Source: Euwallacea fornicatus (lineage: Eukaryota > Arthropoda > Insecta > Coleoptera > Curculionidae). From it: 64,000 nucleotides of DNA. The notes beneath the pieces were generated by a model. It saw nothing but the letters and a program-made list of their open reading frames with translations. It had not been told where the DNA came from and ran no database searches. A program made the translations under genes and the position numbers. The first letter of the stretch is position 1. Every line of letters begins with the position of its first letter. Positions 24,501-34,560 of the stretch are shown one piece after another. The stretch lies in NCBI RefSeq assembly GCF_040115645.1, contig NC_089542.1, positions 2,418,001 through 2,482,000 of the forward strand, in the 5' to 3' direction.

Positions 24501-26998
24501 AGTTCTAACGGACAAAATTGACCTTGTACGCCCATGAAGGTTTCCGTGGATAAGCTTTTTTAATTGTAAACAAATTGAAAAATTCTCAACTTTAACGGCC
24601 GCGAGACAATGACGTAAGAGACCCCATTTGGACAGGCATTCTTTGGAGATTCCAAGTCACGACAGATCCTCCGAAGGGCTGAACAGCTGCTTCCAAATAA
24701 GACTCGCATCATTACGCCCTTCTCCCGAACGAGCCCAGCACCTCCAAATACATTCTGAAAACTCTTCTGTACCATTTAAACCCCATAACCCATCCCAACC
24801 AACAACATCCTGCCGAAACTATAAACAACCCACCTGCCCGTTAAAGGCGTCCTAATGGGAGATTCGGCCGCTGTTATGAGTTTTTGCACTTTAATGTTGA
24901 TAAAGTCTAGACGTCGTTGAGTGCATCAAGGCTGCTGGCTGATTTTTAATGTCGCCTTAGAATCCAGTGCAGTGCGAAAAGGAAAAGGAGAGAGCCTTGG
25001 TTTCAACCCTTGCGTCCTCGTATCCGTTCCAATTGAGATGGTGAAAGATTAGATGATCAATTTGCGTCTAACATCCGTCATTAATGGTGATGGTATCACA
25101 CTGCGATGGCTTTGTAGGTTCTTGAGGATCACCATAGATGGGTTCACCACCCAGGATCACCTTCGCCGTGGGTGAGATATTGCAACAATGGTAAATCACC
25201 ACATCGTCACCAGTCGATGGCGACAGACGGCAGACAAACTGTCGCCTGGTGCTGGCTGGCTCGAAGATAAGCGTAAATGATCACGACTTTGGTTTAGCCA
25301 CGGTAGTTCAGAGACGGCCTTGCAGGACTTTTAGGACCCATTGGAGAAGCAAATTTTGAAAGGGTATGCTAGTCATCCGCAAGGGAGGAATGGTCAGTTG
25401 AATGAGCGAGAAAGGCAAGACACCAAGTCCGACGATAGAGAATTGGTTCGGACTAGCGCCCTTGCCGAAAATTTGTGAGAATATACTGGGAGTAGTGGTA
25501 GTGACGAAGGTGAAAGGAGTTAAGGAAGGATAAGGGAAAAGTACTGCCAAAATCTAGTGATATAGAGCTAGACAATAATCTTGGATATTGCCAGATAGCA
25601 TAACGCCTCAAATCTTTGAGTTAGATTAAAAAAAGAGGTAGTAGTCTGAATAGGCCAAAGGGGGGTCGAGAGAGTTTTTTGTTGCTCTTCTAGACTATAC
25701 AGATATGAACGCATTCGGGAGCACGGGAGGAGTGTTCATGCAATGTTAGGCGGGGGCTAGTTCTTTTACCACCAAAAGTTTCAGTTGAGGACTTAGATTT
25801 TCAATATCCAAAATGCCCACAAGATGTCTAAATACAAGTGAAATTTTTTGGACGGTTCTGAGGACAAGAGCCCTAAAATAGCCATTCAGACGCATCGGAA
25901 ATCTATTCCAGCTTTCGGAAACAATGTGTGTAAGAAAGCAACTCTCGTAGAACCTTTGTCTTCCATTCCCGCAACGTCGAACGTTTCCTTTTACGCATTC
26001 TGCTCTAAAAGCGTGACATTCCCTTCCGAAATCATGCAGAAGTGACGCATCATCATGGTAAATCATCCTAGAAGTGAACGTGATCGTGATATCACTCCCA
26101 GAGAGTTTTTGACCGGTCGGAATGAAATATCCGGATCTCGCGTGTAGACTGCGTCGGCTCATGCAGGAAATGCGACGGTTTCACGTGCATTTTGGGCCAA
26201 AGCGAATACCTCCCTGGAAACCCTCCATGATGAGCGATTTTCCAAGGCTCGTCCAATGGGGGCAGGATTTTCGGTTTAGGGTTAGTTTTGACATATCCAA
26301 GCGACTTTTTTAGACCCAAATAGAATCCGGTCCTGTTCGTATGACCGAAGAGGAATAACCTCGAAAGGCCGAAGCGGCTGGAAGATCGGGTCAGCGAGAC
26401 GGAATTATGTAAGCGAAGTACGACCACGGCTGCAGAACGGCCCAGTATTCGAGCACAACAAAATATAGTAAACAAGTTTTGTGTCCATCTACGGCTGGCT
26501 TCAAATAAACGCTCCCATCAATTTGTAAACCGTGAATTAGGCTTTAAATTTAAATATGGCTTGATCAGCTAATGAGTCTCTGATTTGGGTGCTTTGCCGA
26601 GAATCGCATCATAAATGAGAAAATAATAGACGACTAATTTATCTATCAGTGCTGTTCGATCAATCTTGCTGATTGATCGTCTGAGGCTGACTCGGTGTGA
26701 AAACAATCCTGTTATAGATTAATTATCTGTGTATTATTGCATGTGTGCATATCTTAACACACTCTCTAATCCAAATAGCTAATTTTAAATTAATATTTTC
26801 TTTGATTTTATTATTTATGGCTGGCGGAAGACGCTTCCGCGCTCGGAAGCTGAAAATAGACCCTGACACCTGAGTCCCATCTCTCTAGAAGATTTATGCG
26901 TGCAGAATGGAGATTAACTTACCTAAAGTGAAATCAATGAGCGAACCGAGACAAAATACAATGAGCAGAGGCCAAATTTTGATGACGACAGCATTCAT
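18563..26998 (-). CDS. follistatin (signal peptide, follistatin domain, three Kazal modules)
   Basis: On the minus strand the exons are 26998-26923, 20485-20288, 20229-20005, 19945-19721 and 18813-18578. Exons 1-4 all end in phase 1. Exon 1 encodes a signal peptide (WPLLIVFCLGSL core) ending ..TLA. Exon 2 is the N-terminal TGF-beta-binding domain: GTCWSTMVRKNNGRC, then SKEDCC, STAWSPDEFDPSTLFFW and a Cys pair. Exons 3, 4 and 5 each hold one follistatin/Kazal module with its six-Cys pattern (PVCGTDGRTYRN, QVCGSDGLTYKSACHLR, PVCGTNNNTYQTWCHM). The protein is known to bind activin-type ligands outside the cell. The start ATG at 26998 opens the signal peptide. Reading through the last donor adds VSIN and a stop at 18563, giving a 324-residue short form. 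Intron 1 is about 6.4 kb, far longer than the others. Confidence 0.93.
23450..24650. repeat. diverged tandem array, unit about 157-191 bases (array 1)
   Basis: A CGCCAATG-type anchor recurs at 23822, 23979, 24154, 24338 and 24529. A second anchor of the form GACAGTGGCGTAGA recurs near 23572, 23878, 24236, 24417 and 24609, always about 80 bases after the first. The order and spacing are kept while the sequence between has drifted heavily. The array lies inside follistatin intron 1. Confidence 0.75.
25746..26475 (-). mobile_element. possible LINE-like coding remnant
   Basis: Two minus-strand open stretches (26475-26092 and 26162-25746) include 'YESCFLTHIVSESWNRFP'. This resembles the FxxSFLPxxVxxWNxLP block near the C-terminus of non-LTR retrotransposon polymerases. 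No reverse-transcriptase motif is visible nearby. The call rests on this one block. Confidence 0.25.
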
Positions 26999-28372
26999 TT
27001 CGATGAGGAGGCTTGATAATGCGGGGGCCTTGGCCCGGCTCAGCCCAACATCTCACATGGCACGTGGGAAATCTGCCACATTCCTGAAAATAATATATCA
27101 AGATTTATCCCAAATGAAACCATATTCGTAAATACTAAAAGTAGTATGACGGCCATCTATTCCATTGGGTCCATTCAGAGAGCAGAAGTACCGCGACGAT
27201 TGAAATTTTATTGTGGCGCCAACTTAAAGCGGTGAAAGAGCACATTAATCTGGAAAACTGGAATTTTGAATCTTCTATTTCCTCATGAATAAGTTAATAG
27301 GTCTTTGTCAATAAAATTGCCAAGCAGTAGGCACTTAGAGAATCAAAGCTTCAGGTGCGTCAGCGTTCGATCGCTGCAAATTCTCTGAATGCACCCACTC
27401 TATTCAAAACCCTTTTCTGAGGTCTAAATTATAACAAACAATCAAGTGGGGTATGTAACAAACATCTTTCTACTCTCCTTAAAAAAAATCATCAAACATC
27501 ATCAGGGACGGATGGAGCAAACTCAGGAGAGGAGCAACCCTTTCAGCGTTTTTTTGACTTCATCTAGATATCTGAATTTGTCCATTTTTCTCTAGATCGC
27601 TGATTCATATCAGAAGAGTTAGGAAGCAAAGGAGAAGCCCAAGAGCGACCAACTCTTTTGGTACCTTTCTTGACCTGATCCATTCATTTAACATTACCAT
27701 CCCGCCTTATTACTATGGTTAGCGTCATATAATCATTTTTTCTTAGTATTTAGTGCTACTGGTACTCAAAAGCAGGTGATGCGATTAGCAACACTGCAGT
27801 AGCGATAGAAGTTCTCAGTGTTCATCCTTCAAAGTACAGACCTGTTCGCCAATGTCTACAATGCCGGGCAAGCAATGGGCTGCAAATACCGGACCCAACA
27901 GGGTCCAGGTCGAGTCAGAAGTCCTATTGTTCATTTGTTACAAAAGTTCAATTCACAAAATAATTTTCCTTCAGACAGTCATTACGGTCCGGGGCACCTT
28001 TGCTGGTGAGAAGGGTCAAATTGGCGCTTCGGGAGCTCGAAGGCACGGCATCTCTGGGAGCCCCAGAAGGAAATCGGGGTAAAGGGTGGACGTCAATAGG
28101 GTGTATTATATAGGTAATTTTGTTTTCCAGTAATTTTTCTTCATAATTAGATCAAATTGATTATTCCACATAAATTACTTCCACTGAAAATTACTAGTGA
28201 CGTATCCTCCATTTCCCTATAAGAATCAACAAGGTAATCCTTAAGCACGTCGATGGTTATAGAATTTTTCATTAAATAGAAGAGAAATGTACGGTTTGCA
28301 TTACTATGCAGGTATACTGCGTTTCCAATATCTTGCACCATTTATATTTCATTTTTCTTAATATGTATTTAA
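26999..28372. other. follistatin upstream region
   Basis: It should hold the follistatin promoter and 5' UTR. Short open frames here (for example 27852-28082 +) resemble nothing known. No clear TATA or initiator is evident. Confidence 0.45.
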
Positions 28373-28494
28373 TACCCAGTATCTTGGAAACGACTAATTT
28401 TAGAACATTCATAAATATAACATTTTCGTCTTAGAAGAATCCAGGGAATCAGCTCTCTAAGCATAGGAACACTCTTAAGGACCACCCTGTATAA
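28373..28494 (-). repeat. short interspersed unit with ACAGGGTG-type ends
   Basis: On the minus strand the unit begins TATACAGGGTGGTCCTTA. It runs through 'TTCTAAGACGAAAATG' and ends GGAAACGATTGG-like with TACTGGGTA. GGGTG ends of this kind are common in small insect DNA transposon derivatives. This looks like one monomer of about 120 bases. Confidence 0.45.
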
Positions 28495-28555
28495 TACGGA
28501 GAGCAGCTGCTGAACACTGCGATTCCAGCGCCTCCTGATAACAGTCTTTTGCACA

Positions 28556-29500
28556 GACTTCAGACCGCGGGATTCACCGCGCAGGTGTTCGCCGACGATG
28601 GGTTGGTGATGATACCGGGCAAGTTCTTCGGCAGTGCCTGCGACCAAATGCAAATTACTTGCAGGACAATAGAACAATGGTGTATTCCGAAGGGACTGTT
28701 TATTAATACTGACAACACATAGCTAAATTTACAGCAGAGAAAAGACGAACATAGGATTCGGGCAACCAACATTGTACGGGAAATCTTCATTGTGGAAGCC
28801 AGAGGCATTTTTAGGGGCTATGGGGGGGGGGGGGGGGTAATATCGACAGCATATTAACCCGGAAATGCCCTGCCTCCAACAAGGCCCCACCAGGGCGAAA
28901 GTCATAAAGTTTGATATCCCTCGTCGATAGGTTCGTCATTTTGGTGGTTACACATGGACAATGCAGAGGGTGGTCTGGTTAGCTATTACCAGTACATTCA
29001 GAAATACACCCGCAGTGGCGCTCAACTGGCCCACTTCAAGCAGCTGCAAGTTTGAATCTGGATTAAGAAGGAAAGTAGGTCTTGCCATAGGAGAGCTAAA
29101 GTTTCCAGACGGCCTAAGCAAACTGTAGGAAACTTGAGGAAACTGGTTGTTCCAGGATTGCTGGATTCGTTCCAAGAGACGTTCGAACCGTACTGTCCAA
29201 GGAAGAAACTGATTAAGTCTGAAACAGTTTTTCGAGTGAACGTTCTAAAGATGAGAATTTATGATGAAACTTCTTCAGACGACATCGGATAACAATCATA
29301 TTCGATATACTGACGGATTGTTCCATTTGATAGCCCGCTCTGCAAACACTATGCTGTGAGCGAGAATATTCATACCCCCTCCGGGAAGTGTGCACGTCTT
29401 ATGCACGGGGACCAGCTTTCGGGGAGGAAATTTTGACTTTTCAATACTCTCCCAGATGAAAAATGGGCCGATTGGCGTAGAGGGAGGAGGTCCACGCGGA
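28556..29500 (+). mobile_element. non-LTR retrotransposon relic (R1/LOA-like)
   Basis: Plus-strand reading at 28556-28725 gives 'GFTAQVFADDGLVMIPGKF', then 'IEQWCIPKGLFINTDNT'. This matches the reverse transcriptase catalytic block (F/YADD) and the following 'WC..KGL..N..KT' helix. Near 28965-29020 'MQRVVWLAITSTFRNTPAVA' matches the LQRLACLAITGAMRTTPTAA block downstream of the RT in R1/LOA-type elements. From about 29310 a TDG phrase suggests the start of RNase H. Frames shift and stops interrupt. The element is truncated at both ends. Confidence 0.75.
28822..28837 (+). repeat. 16-base G homopolymer
   Basis: An uninterrupted run of G within the LINE relic. Its length may be uncertain in the assembly. 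Confidence 0.8.
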
Positions 29501-31049
29501 GTGAGAATATGTGAATTGGTACCCAAAAAGCATATTTTAAGGGTCTAATCGCTTGCCTTCGGCCCTCTGGTTTATATCTGCTACTTTTATTCCCACCATT
29601 GGAATACCATTAAATCTCTGAATATTTTGTTCTAGTTAGAAATGTGAACATATTTTGCTAAGGGCGTAATTGCAGGGCTTTTCACGTCACGTCACGTGAC
29701 GCGAAGATACTCATCTTTGGCGGAAATATTTCCGCATGGAAGAAATGGGCAGTTTTTCTGGTATCATTTGAACCCCCACTCGGGGCTCCGCGGACAAACG
29801 TTTGCTTCGCTAGTAATTACACGTTTTCGAAAAATCTTTCCCGCTTCTGCAGCGAGTGACGTAAATCTGTTCAATTCAGGGGATGTAACTTTTGATTTTC
29901 GTTTAAAAGCCACAAGACGTCGTCATTCTCGACCTAAGCGATTTGATGATATTCCTGGAAGTTTGCAACGGTATCGTCACGCGAAAAAAACACCACGAAA
30001 AGTGACCAGTCAAAAGTGAAGGTATACAGTCAAGACGGGTTAAGCACCATTAAGTGCGACTGGCGACTTTTTTCCTTTCACGGTGTTGCCCTAAAACGCG
30101 GCAATGTGAAAGGAAAAACTGGCCAAGAATGACCAAGAAGCAGGATTGTTAGACAGCGCACTCAGGCCTGAAACATTAAATTCTAATATGCAGTTTTGCT
30201 GCGCTCATGTTGCACCAATTAAGTCGAACCTAGTCATTAGAACCAACAGGAGTGCTATTTGCGCGATCGGACGAGATTGCTATTGAGATTGCTCGTTGTT
30301 GGATGTAAATTAGACTCGAATTTACACGTTATGTGCTCTAGAATCGGAAAAATAAACCAATCTCATTTCTTCGTCCGCAACAACGTTGTTACCTTAACGA
30401 CTTCGATGCTGCAAGTCACCCTCGAGAGTAATCATTGAAATGCCACTATGGATAAGAGGTTACACCTGCGACATTGTTGTCTATACATCGACTGGAAAAT
30501 CTACCTTGTGGCAAAAGGACAAGTTCAAAAATAACCTAATAATAGCGGCAGATACTGAATTCGCGCATTATCTCCGAATATGTGGGACGAAATTCCCCAA
30601 CTTAACGGGTTTAATGAAAATTATGCGCCGATAATGCACGTGCCATTTCTGTCAGGTTTAGTGTTTTTAACAACCGCGATAAAAACGTCTCGAGGACAGG
30701 AAAATAAAAAACCTCATCTTGGCAAATACTTTTTTAGCATTTTTATGGTTGTCGCTGCGAAGGGGACGCAGGTATGCACCTAAGTGTTACCAACTATCTG
30801 AAATTTCGTTTCATTAAAGGCTAACCTGGTGGGACAATAAAAATTCCTCTCTGGACACGAAAGAACCTCACTAAAGTAGACGCGAAACTCGAAATCGTGC
30901 GAACATAATTGGAACGTAACACAGATTCGTGCGCTCGATATGACACAGATGGGACATGTTTACGTAATAAGGGATTGGAAAATATAACATTTTTTGATTT
31001 ATAAATAGAGCGGATATTTTAAAAATACTAACGCGAACATTGATCTCGA
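29501..31049. other. no gene recognised
   Basis: An open stretch at 29696-30019 (+) shows no domain. Two structural items are inside: a perfect palindrome at 29690-29701 and an imperfect hairpin at 30058-30127. Otherwise nothing is supported. Confidence 0.45.
30058..30127 (+). other. imperfect hairpin of about 70 nt
   Basis: TTTTTTCCTTTCACGGTGTT..GCC at 30068-30090 pairs with GGCAATGTGAAAGGAAAAA at 30100-30118 around a nine-base loop. The stem continues outward with CTGGC/GCCAG. A small bulge is present. It could be a microRNA-like precursor or the decayed ends of a small transposon. Sequence alone does not decide. Confidence 0.35.
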
Positions 31050-32130
31050 ATATGTTTCACATTAAGAGTTCCAAATGAGTTTTGAAACCGCTGGAAAAAA
31101 GGAACGAGCGCTTGAACGAACAGGAAAACAACTCCATAGCACCGATTTCAAAGAAGTGAACACGAAAAGGGAAGCGAAAGGCGCAGAGTTCAAAGAATAA
31201 CTAGAAGTAATCTGATCTAACCTGAACTAACAGGAATTGCAAAATCTTGATAAGACCCGAATTCAAAGACGACTGGTCGGAACAATAGCGCAAGAAATAG
31301 TCGCTATTGAAGGAAGGAGAAGTGGAATGGATCAAGACAAGCTCCAAGTTTAAGACAAGGGTCAAACAAGTGTCAAACGAGGACAACAAAGGAACGAGTT
31401 CAAGATAAAAGCTCGATAAGAAGCCCAGCGCTGAATGCGATACGCGGTAAAAAACGCAAAAAAGGGATCCCATGAGCTCCGCATCCTAGAAGGAACAAAA
31501 GTCCAACAACCGCAGAAACAGAGAAGAAAAGAAATCCGAAGGTCAAGAGAGTTCAAGGATTTAAAAGTCTTAAGAAAAAGAGAATATATGTCGACAAAGA
31601 TGACGAGTGCTGATTCGACAAAGGAGAAGTACTAGGACCAGCAAATATGGACAAACATCAAGATCAAATAAAAAGACTGATTCAAGTCCGAGATAAAATA
31701 GGAGTGCCAGAGTTAAGAGCTGAAGGAAAATGTGGATGCCGTCAGGAAAAGTATCACACGTGCTCCGAAGACAACATGGAGACGCTGATTTAGCTCTTTC
31801 AAGAAGGATTAACCTGAACTAATCGATCAACGTCGGAGAACACAAGGGATAAATGGTGGGAGACGAGAGATAAACCTATAGAGAATCAGGTGTCGAACAT
31901 ATCCGAGAGACTAAAGAACAAAGAAATGAAATTCACTCGTAACCACTTAAAGAACATTGTGCGCGGAATGTCGGAACGAAGAGGGGATGAATGACTCAAC
32001 ACAACTGAGAAATTTAAGAACATAAGGGAGTGGCGTTCGACGTGAGCGTAAAGCTTGTGGAAGAAACAGAATACCGAAAACAAATGGCGAATAAGAGGAA
32101 ATTGACAAGGTATTGATTTTAGAAGGAACA
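31050..32130 (+). other. purine-biased tract of about 1 kb
   Basis: The + strand is unusually rich in A and G: counting 31381-31440 gives 41 of 60 purines and 31501-31560 gives 44 of 60. Words such as CAAG, GAAC and AAGAAG recur. Open frames here are consequences of the bias. No gene or known repeat is recognised. Confidence 0.55.
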
Positions 32131-32169
32131 TCACCAGAGACAACAACCACAACAATAATACTCACGATT

Positions 32170-32880
32170 AAATTCTTGTCCAAGGAGGTTCTCACTGATT
32201 TCAGGCCCAGGCAAGCACTCGGCTGTCATCTACTAAGTCACAAATTTAATCAACAGATAAAGGAAAAATTTCGAGTATTGTCTTTTATTATAGATTCATG
32301 GTCGAACCTTCTCATAAATTACCAAAATAGTAACCTCTTAATCAAAAGAAGTACTTCCCTGATTTCAAGCTCAACCACGTCTTTAACCTTCAGCTATGAA
32401 CCCACAAATTTTTAATGCAATATCCCGAGAATCGGAGGAGTACGGAGGAAAAGGTTCTGATACCAATACTTATAGTAGATTGAATGCTTTGACAAAATGT
32501 AAAAAGCATAACCTCCAAATTAGAAGAGGTACTTGCTTGATTTTAAGCCTGATCAACCAGTTAACCTTGAGCTACGACCCCACAAAATTTAAATATAACG
32601 ACTTGAGAATCGGAGGCGTATGATGAAAAAGTTTCGGCTAGTAACCGTCATGATACATGCGTTGTAGAACGTTCCCATAAATTGTGAAAAATGTAACCTC
32701 CAGATTAATGGAGGTTCCGATTTCGGGCCCACAACATTTAACCTTAAAGGAACAGGTTTGTCCAATGGAAAAGTTTCAGTTTGTGACCTTTATTCATGAC
32801 TTCTGGTGAATTACGAACATTGCAATATCAACATTTGAGGAGGCATTGCCCTAATTTCACCTCCAGCCGAACCGCCGAGT
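32170..32880. repeat. diverged tandem array, unit about 180 bases (array 2)
   Basis: TAACCTC anchors start at 32331, 32509 and 32694 (178 and 185 apart). Each is followed by an AGAAG/GGAGGT..CTGATTT..AAGC block and then ACCCACAA..TTTAA. Two units also share GAGAATCGGAGG. About four monomers are present, the outer ones partial. Confidence 0.72.
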
Positions 32881-33639
32881 CTTGACGCAAACACCTGGAG
32901 ATACAGGGGCGTAAGGAGGAAAAGATTCCGCTTATAATTTTTGTATCAAACTTAGGCAACATCCTGGCACCTCCTTCCACCGACCTCTTCGACCTCGAAT
33001 TCTCATTAGTCCCACTGCATCTCCATACCTTTTCTCAGTCAAAGAGCTTTCTCTCGGGTCAGAAAAGCAAATCCGAAAAGTTATCGATGTGTTGCTCGTT
33101 GCATTTGAATAGCCCTGAGGAGGACCAAACACATATGTACATATATGGTCAAATCGTCGGCTTTTTTAAATAGCACAGAGTTTCATTGGTTGTCGTAAAC
33201 CCGCTAATTGAACGGTTGAAAAACGACAATAATAAAAACAACAAAGGTCAATTTCAAGGAGAATCATCCATTCCAAGTAAGGTCGAAATAGAGAAGAACG
33301 ACGTGCGTATTCAAGAAGCGGAGAACTAAGATTTTAAAGAAAACAGTTTCGATGCGTTTGCCTGTGAAAAATGTACGGGCACGTCCTAAAGAAATATCTC
33401 GACATAAATGCGAACTTTAGCTTTAGTTTTAATTCCGTACCTGAATCCTGATCCTCCAGATGATCGCGGCCTCATGTAACCTCACAAACACACTGAAAAG
33501 GCATTAACTTATGCGAAAACCTGAATAGAATGCGATCGAAGAAAATTGCATTTTTAAAGAATACATGGGAACATCGAACACTAATATCTGCAAAACTTTC
33601 CATTCTTTCCAAGATATCCAACCATACAGACAGTTCAAG
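32881..33639. other. no gene recognised
   Basis: A gap between array 2 and the gypsy relic. Part of the right side may be LTR sequence of that relic, but its 5' boundary cannot be set without the partner LTR. Confidence 0.4.
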
Positions 33640-34560
33640 CAGCTTTGTGTTAGTAGCTTCATATTTTAGTTAAGTAGCTTTCAATTAGCTTCACCGTGGA
33701 AAGAAAATAGACGCTTTTTATGTGTTTGTTGAAATCGTATGTTTTCTAGAATAAACAACGGTACATTTGGCCTCAGAAGGGGGACAAGCCTAAGAAAATG
33801 CCGCCACTCGGATTACTCAACGATGGGGGCATTATAAGCCGTCAACGAGAAAAAGTTGTTGTGCGGAGAAACGGAACGTGTTTCATTGAGCCTGAAACTC
33901 AAAGTTCGCTTAGGGTTGTGAGCGCTAGTGCAAAAATAGAGGAGCCAACTAAAGAGCAGTCAAGACCAGATTGCAGCCGGTCAATATAAAATGCAAGCCG
34001 GTCAAGATGACATGAAAGTTGAGATATAAGCAGCACAAGACTCTATGCAAACGAGGCTTGACGAGGTCAAGACATCGGTGAATGGCATGATGGTAAACCT
34101 GCGAACGGAAGTTGAAGGTAAATTAGATGGAATCGCAAATGGAATAGATCAAGTAGATCAATAGATGCTTACCGACAGATGATGTCAGACGAGAATTAGT
34201 TGATCAAATCAGGAAGGTTGAAGATAGGCTGCGGAAGGAAATTGAAGATATTGGCATCAGCCAGCCGACTAATGCAGATACAAGCGATGAATAAAGTGAA
34301 GCACCTAACTTTTGATGGTGCGTGCCCTTCGCTACAGTGAAGCCCTAGTAATTCGAATTAACCCGAATATGGGGCTACCTTTGAAGTCCCCAGAGGTACG
34401 TTGGAAATCCGATAATCTCAAAGTCATTCTCCAAGCACAAATAGTGATCAGGCCAATGTGAATCAGGACGATCAAAAGTGAAGTGAAACAATAAGCGCTG
34501 AGCGCGGCCGAGGAGGGGAGGGGGGTTGTTGTTGAGACCCCGAACATGGAAATCAGGAAA
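33640..34560 (+). mobile_element. Ty3/gypsy-type retrotransposon relic (LTR end, primer site, gag part)
   Basis: AATAAA at 33750 and the following bases look like the R/U5 end of an LTR. 'TTTGGCCTCAGAAGGGGGAC' at 33766-33785 resembles the primer-binding leader of insect gypsy elements. An ATG at 33798 opens a gag-like frame. After stops it continues with a coiled-coil Gln/Glu/Val pattern (QDSMQTRLDEVKTSVNGM near 34030-34090), RKVEDRLRKEIED, and then 'HLTFDGACPFATVK' at about 34300, matching the FDG block of gypsy Gag. No protease, RT or integrase follows, so most of the element is gone. Both boundaries are approximate. Confidence 0.55.

Larger units (their letters stand above)
20486..26922 (-). 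other. 6.4 kb first intron of follistatin
   Basis: It separates the signal-peptide exon from the follistatin domain. A GTAAGT donor is at 26922-26917 and a CTATTTTCAG acceptor at 20495-20486. It contains the diverged tandem array at 23450-24650 and a possible LINE tail at 25746-26475. Long first introns often carry enhancers, but no particular element can be named. Confidence 0.8.

Noticed and set aside
25308..25550. Possible BEL/Pao fragment (DFWTHWRSKF on the + strand)
   Set aside because: Only one weak word resembles the family's FWxRW block and stops surround it.
26655..26682. Hairpin CGATCAATC..GATTGATCG
   Set aside because: A nine-base stem inside a GATC/GATT-rich piece of intron. Too short and simple to weigh.
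31435..31635. Lys/Arg-rich open frame (+)
   Set aside because: Explained by the purine bias of the tract, which removes stop codons and favours Lys, Arg and Glu.
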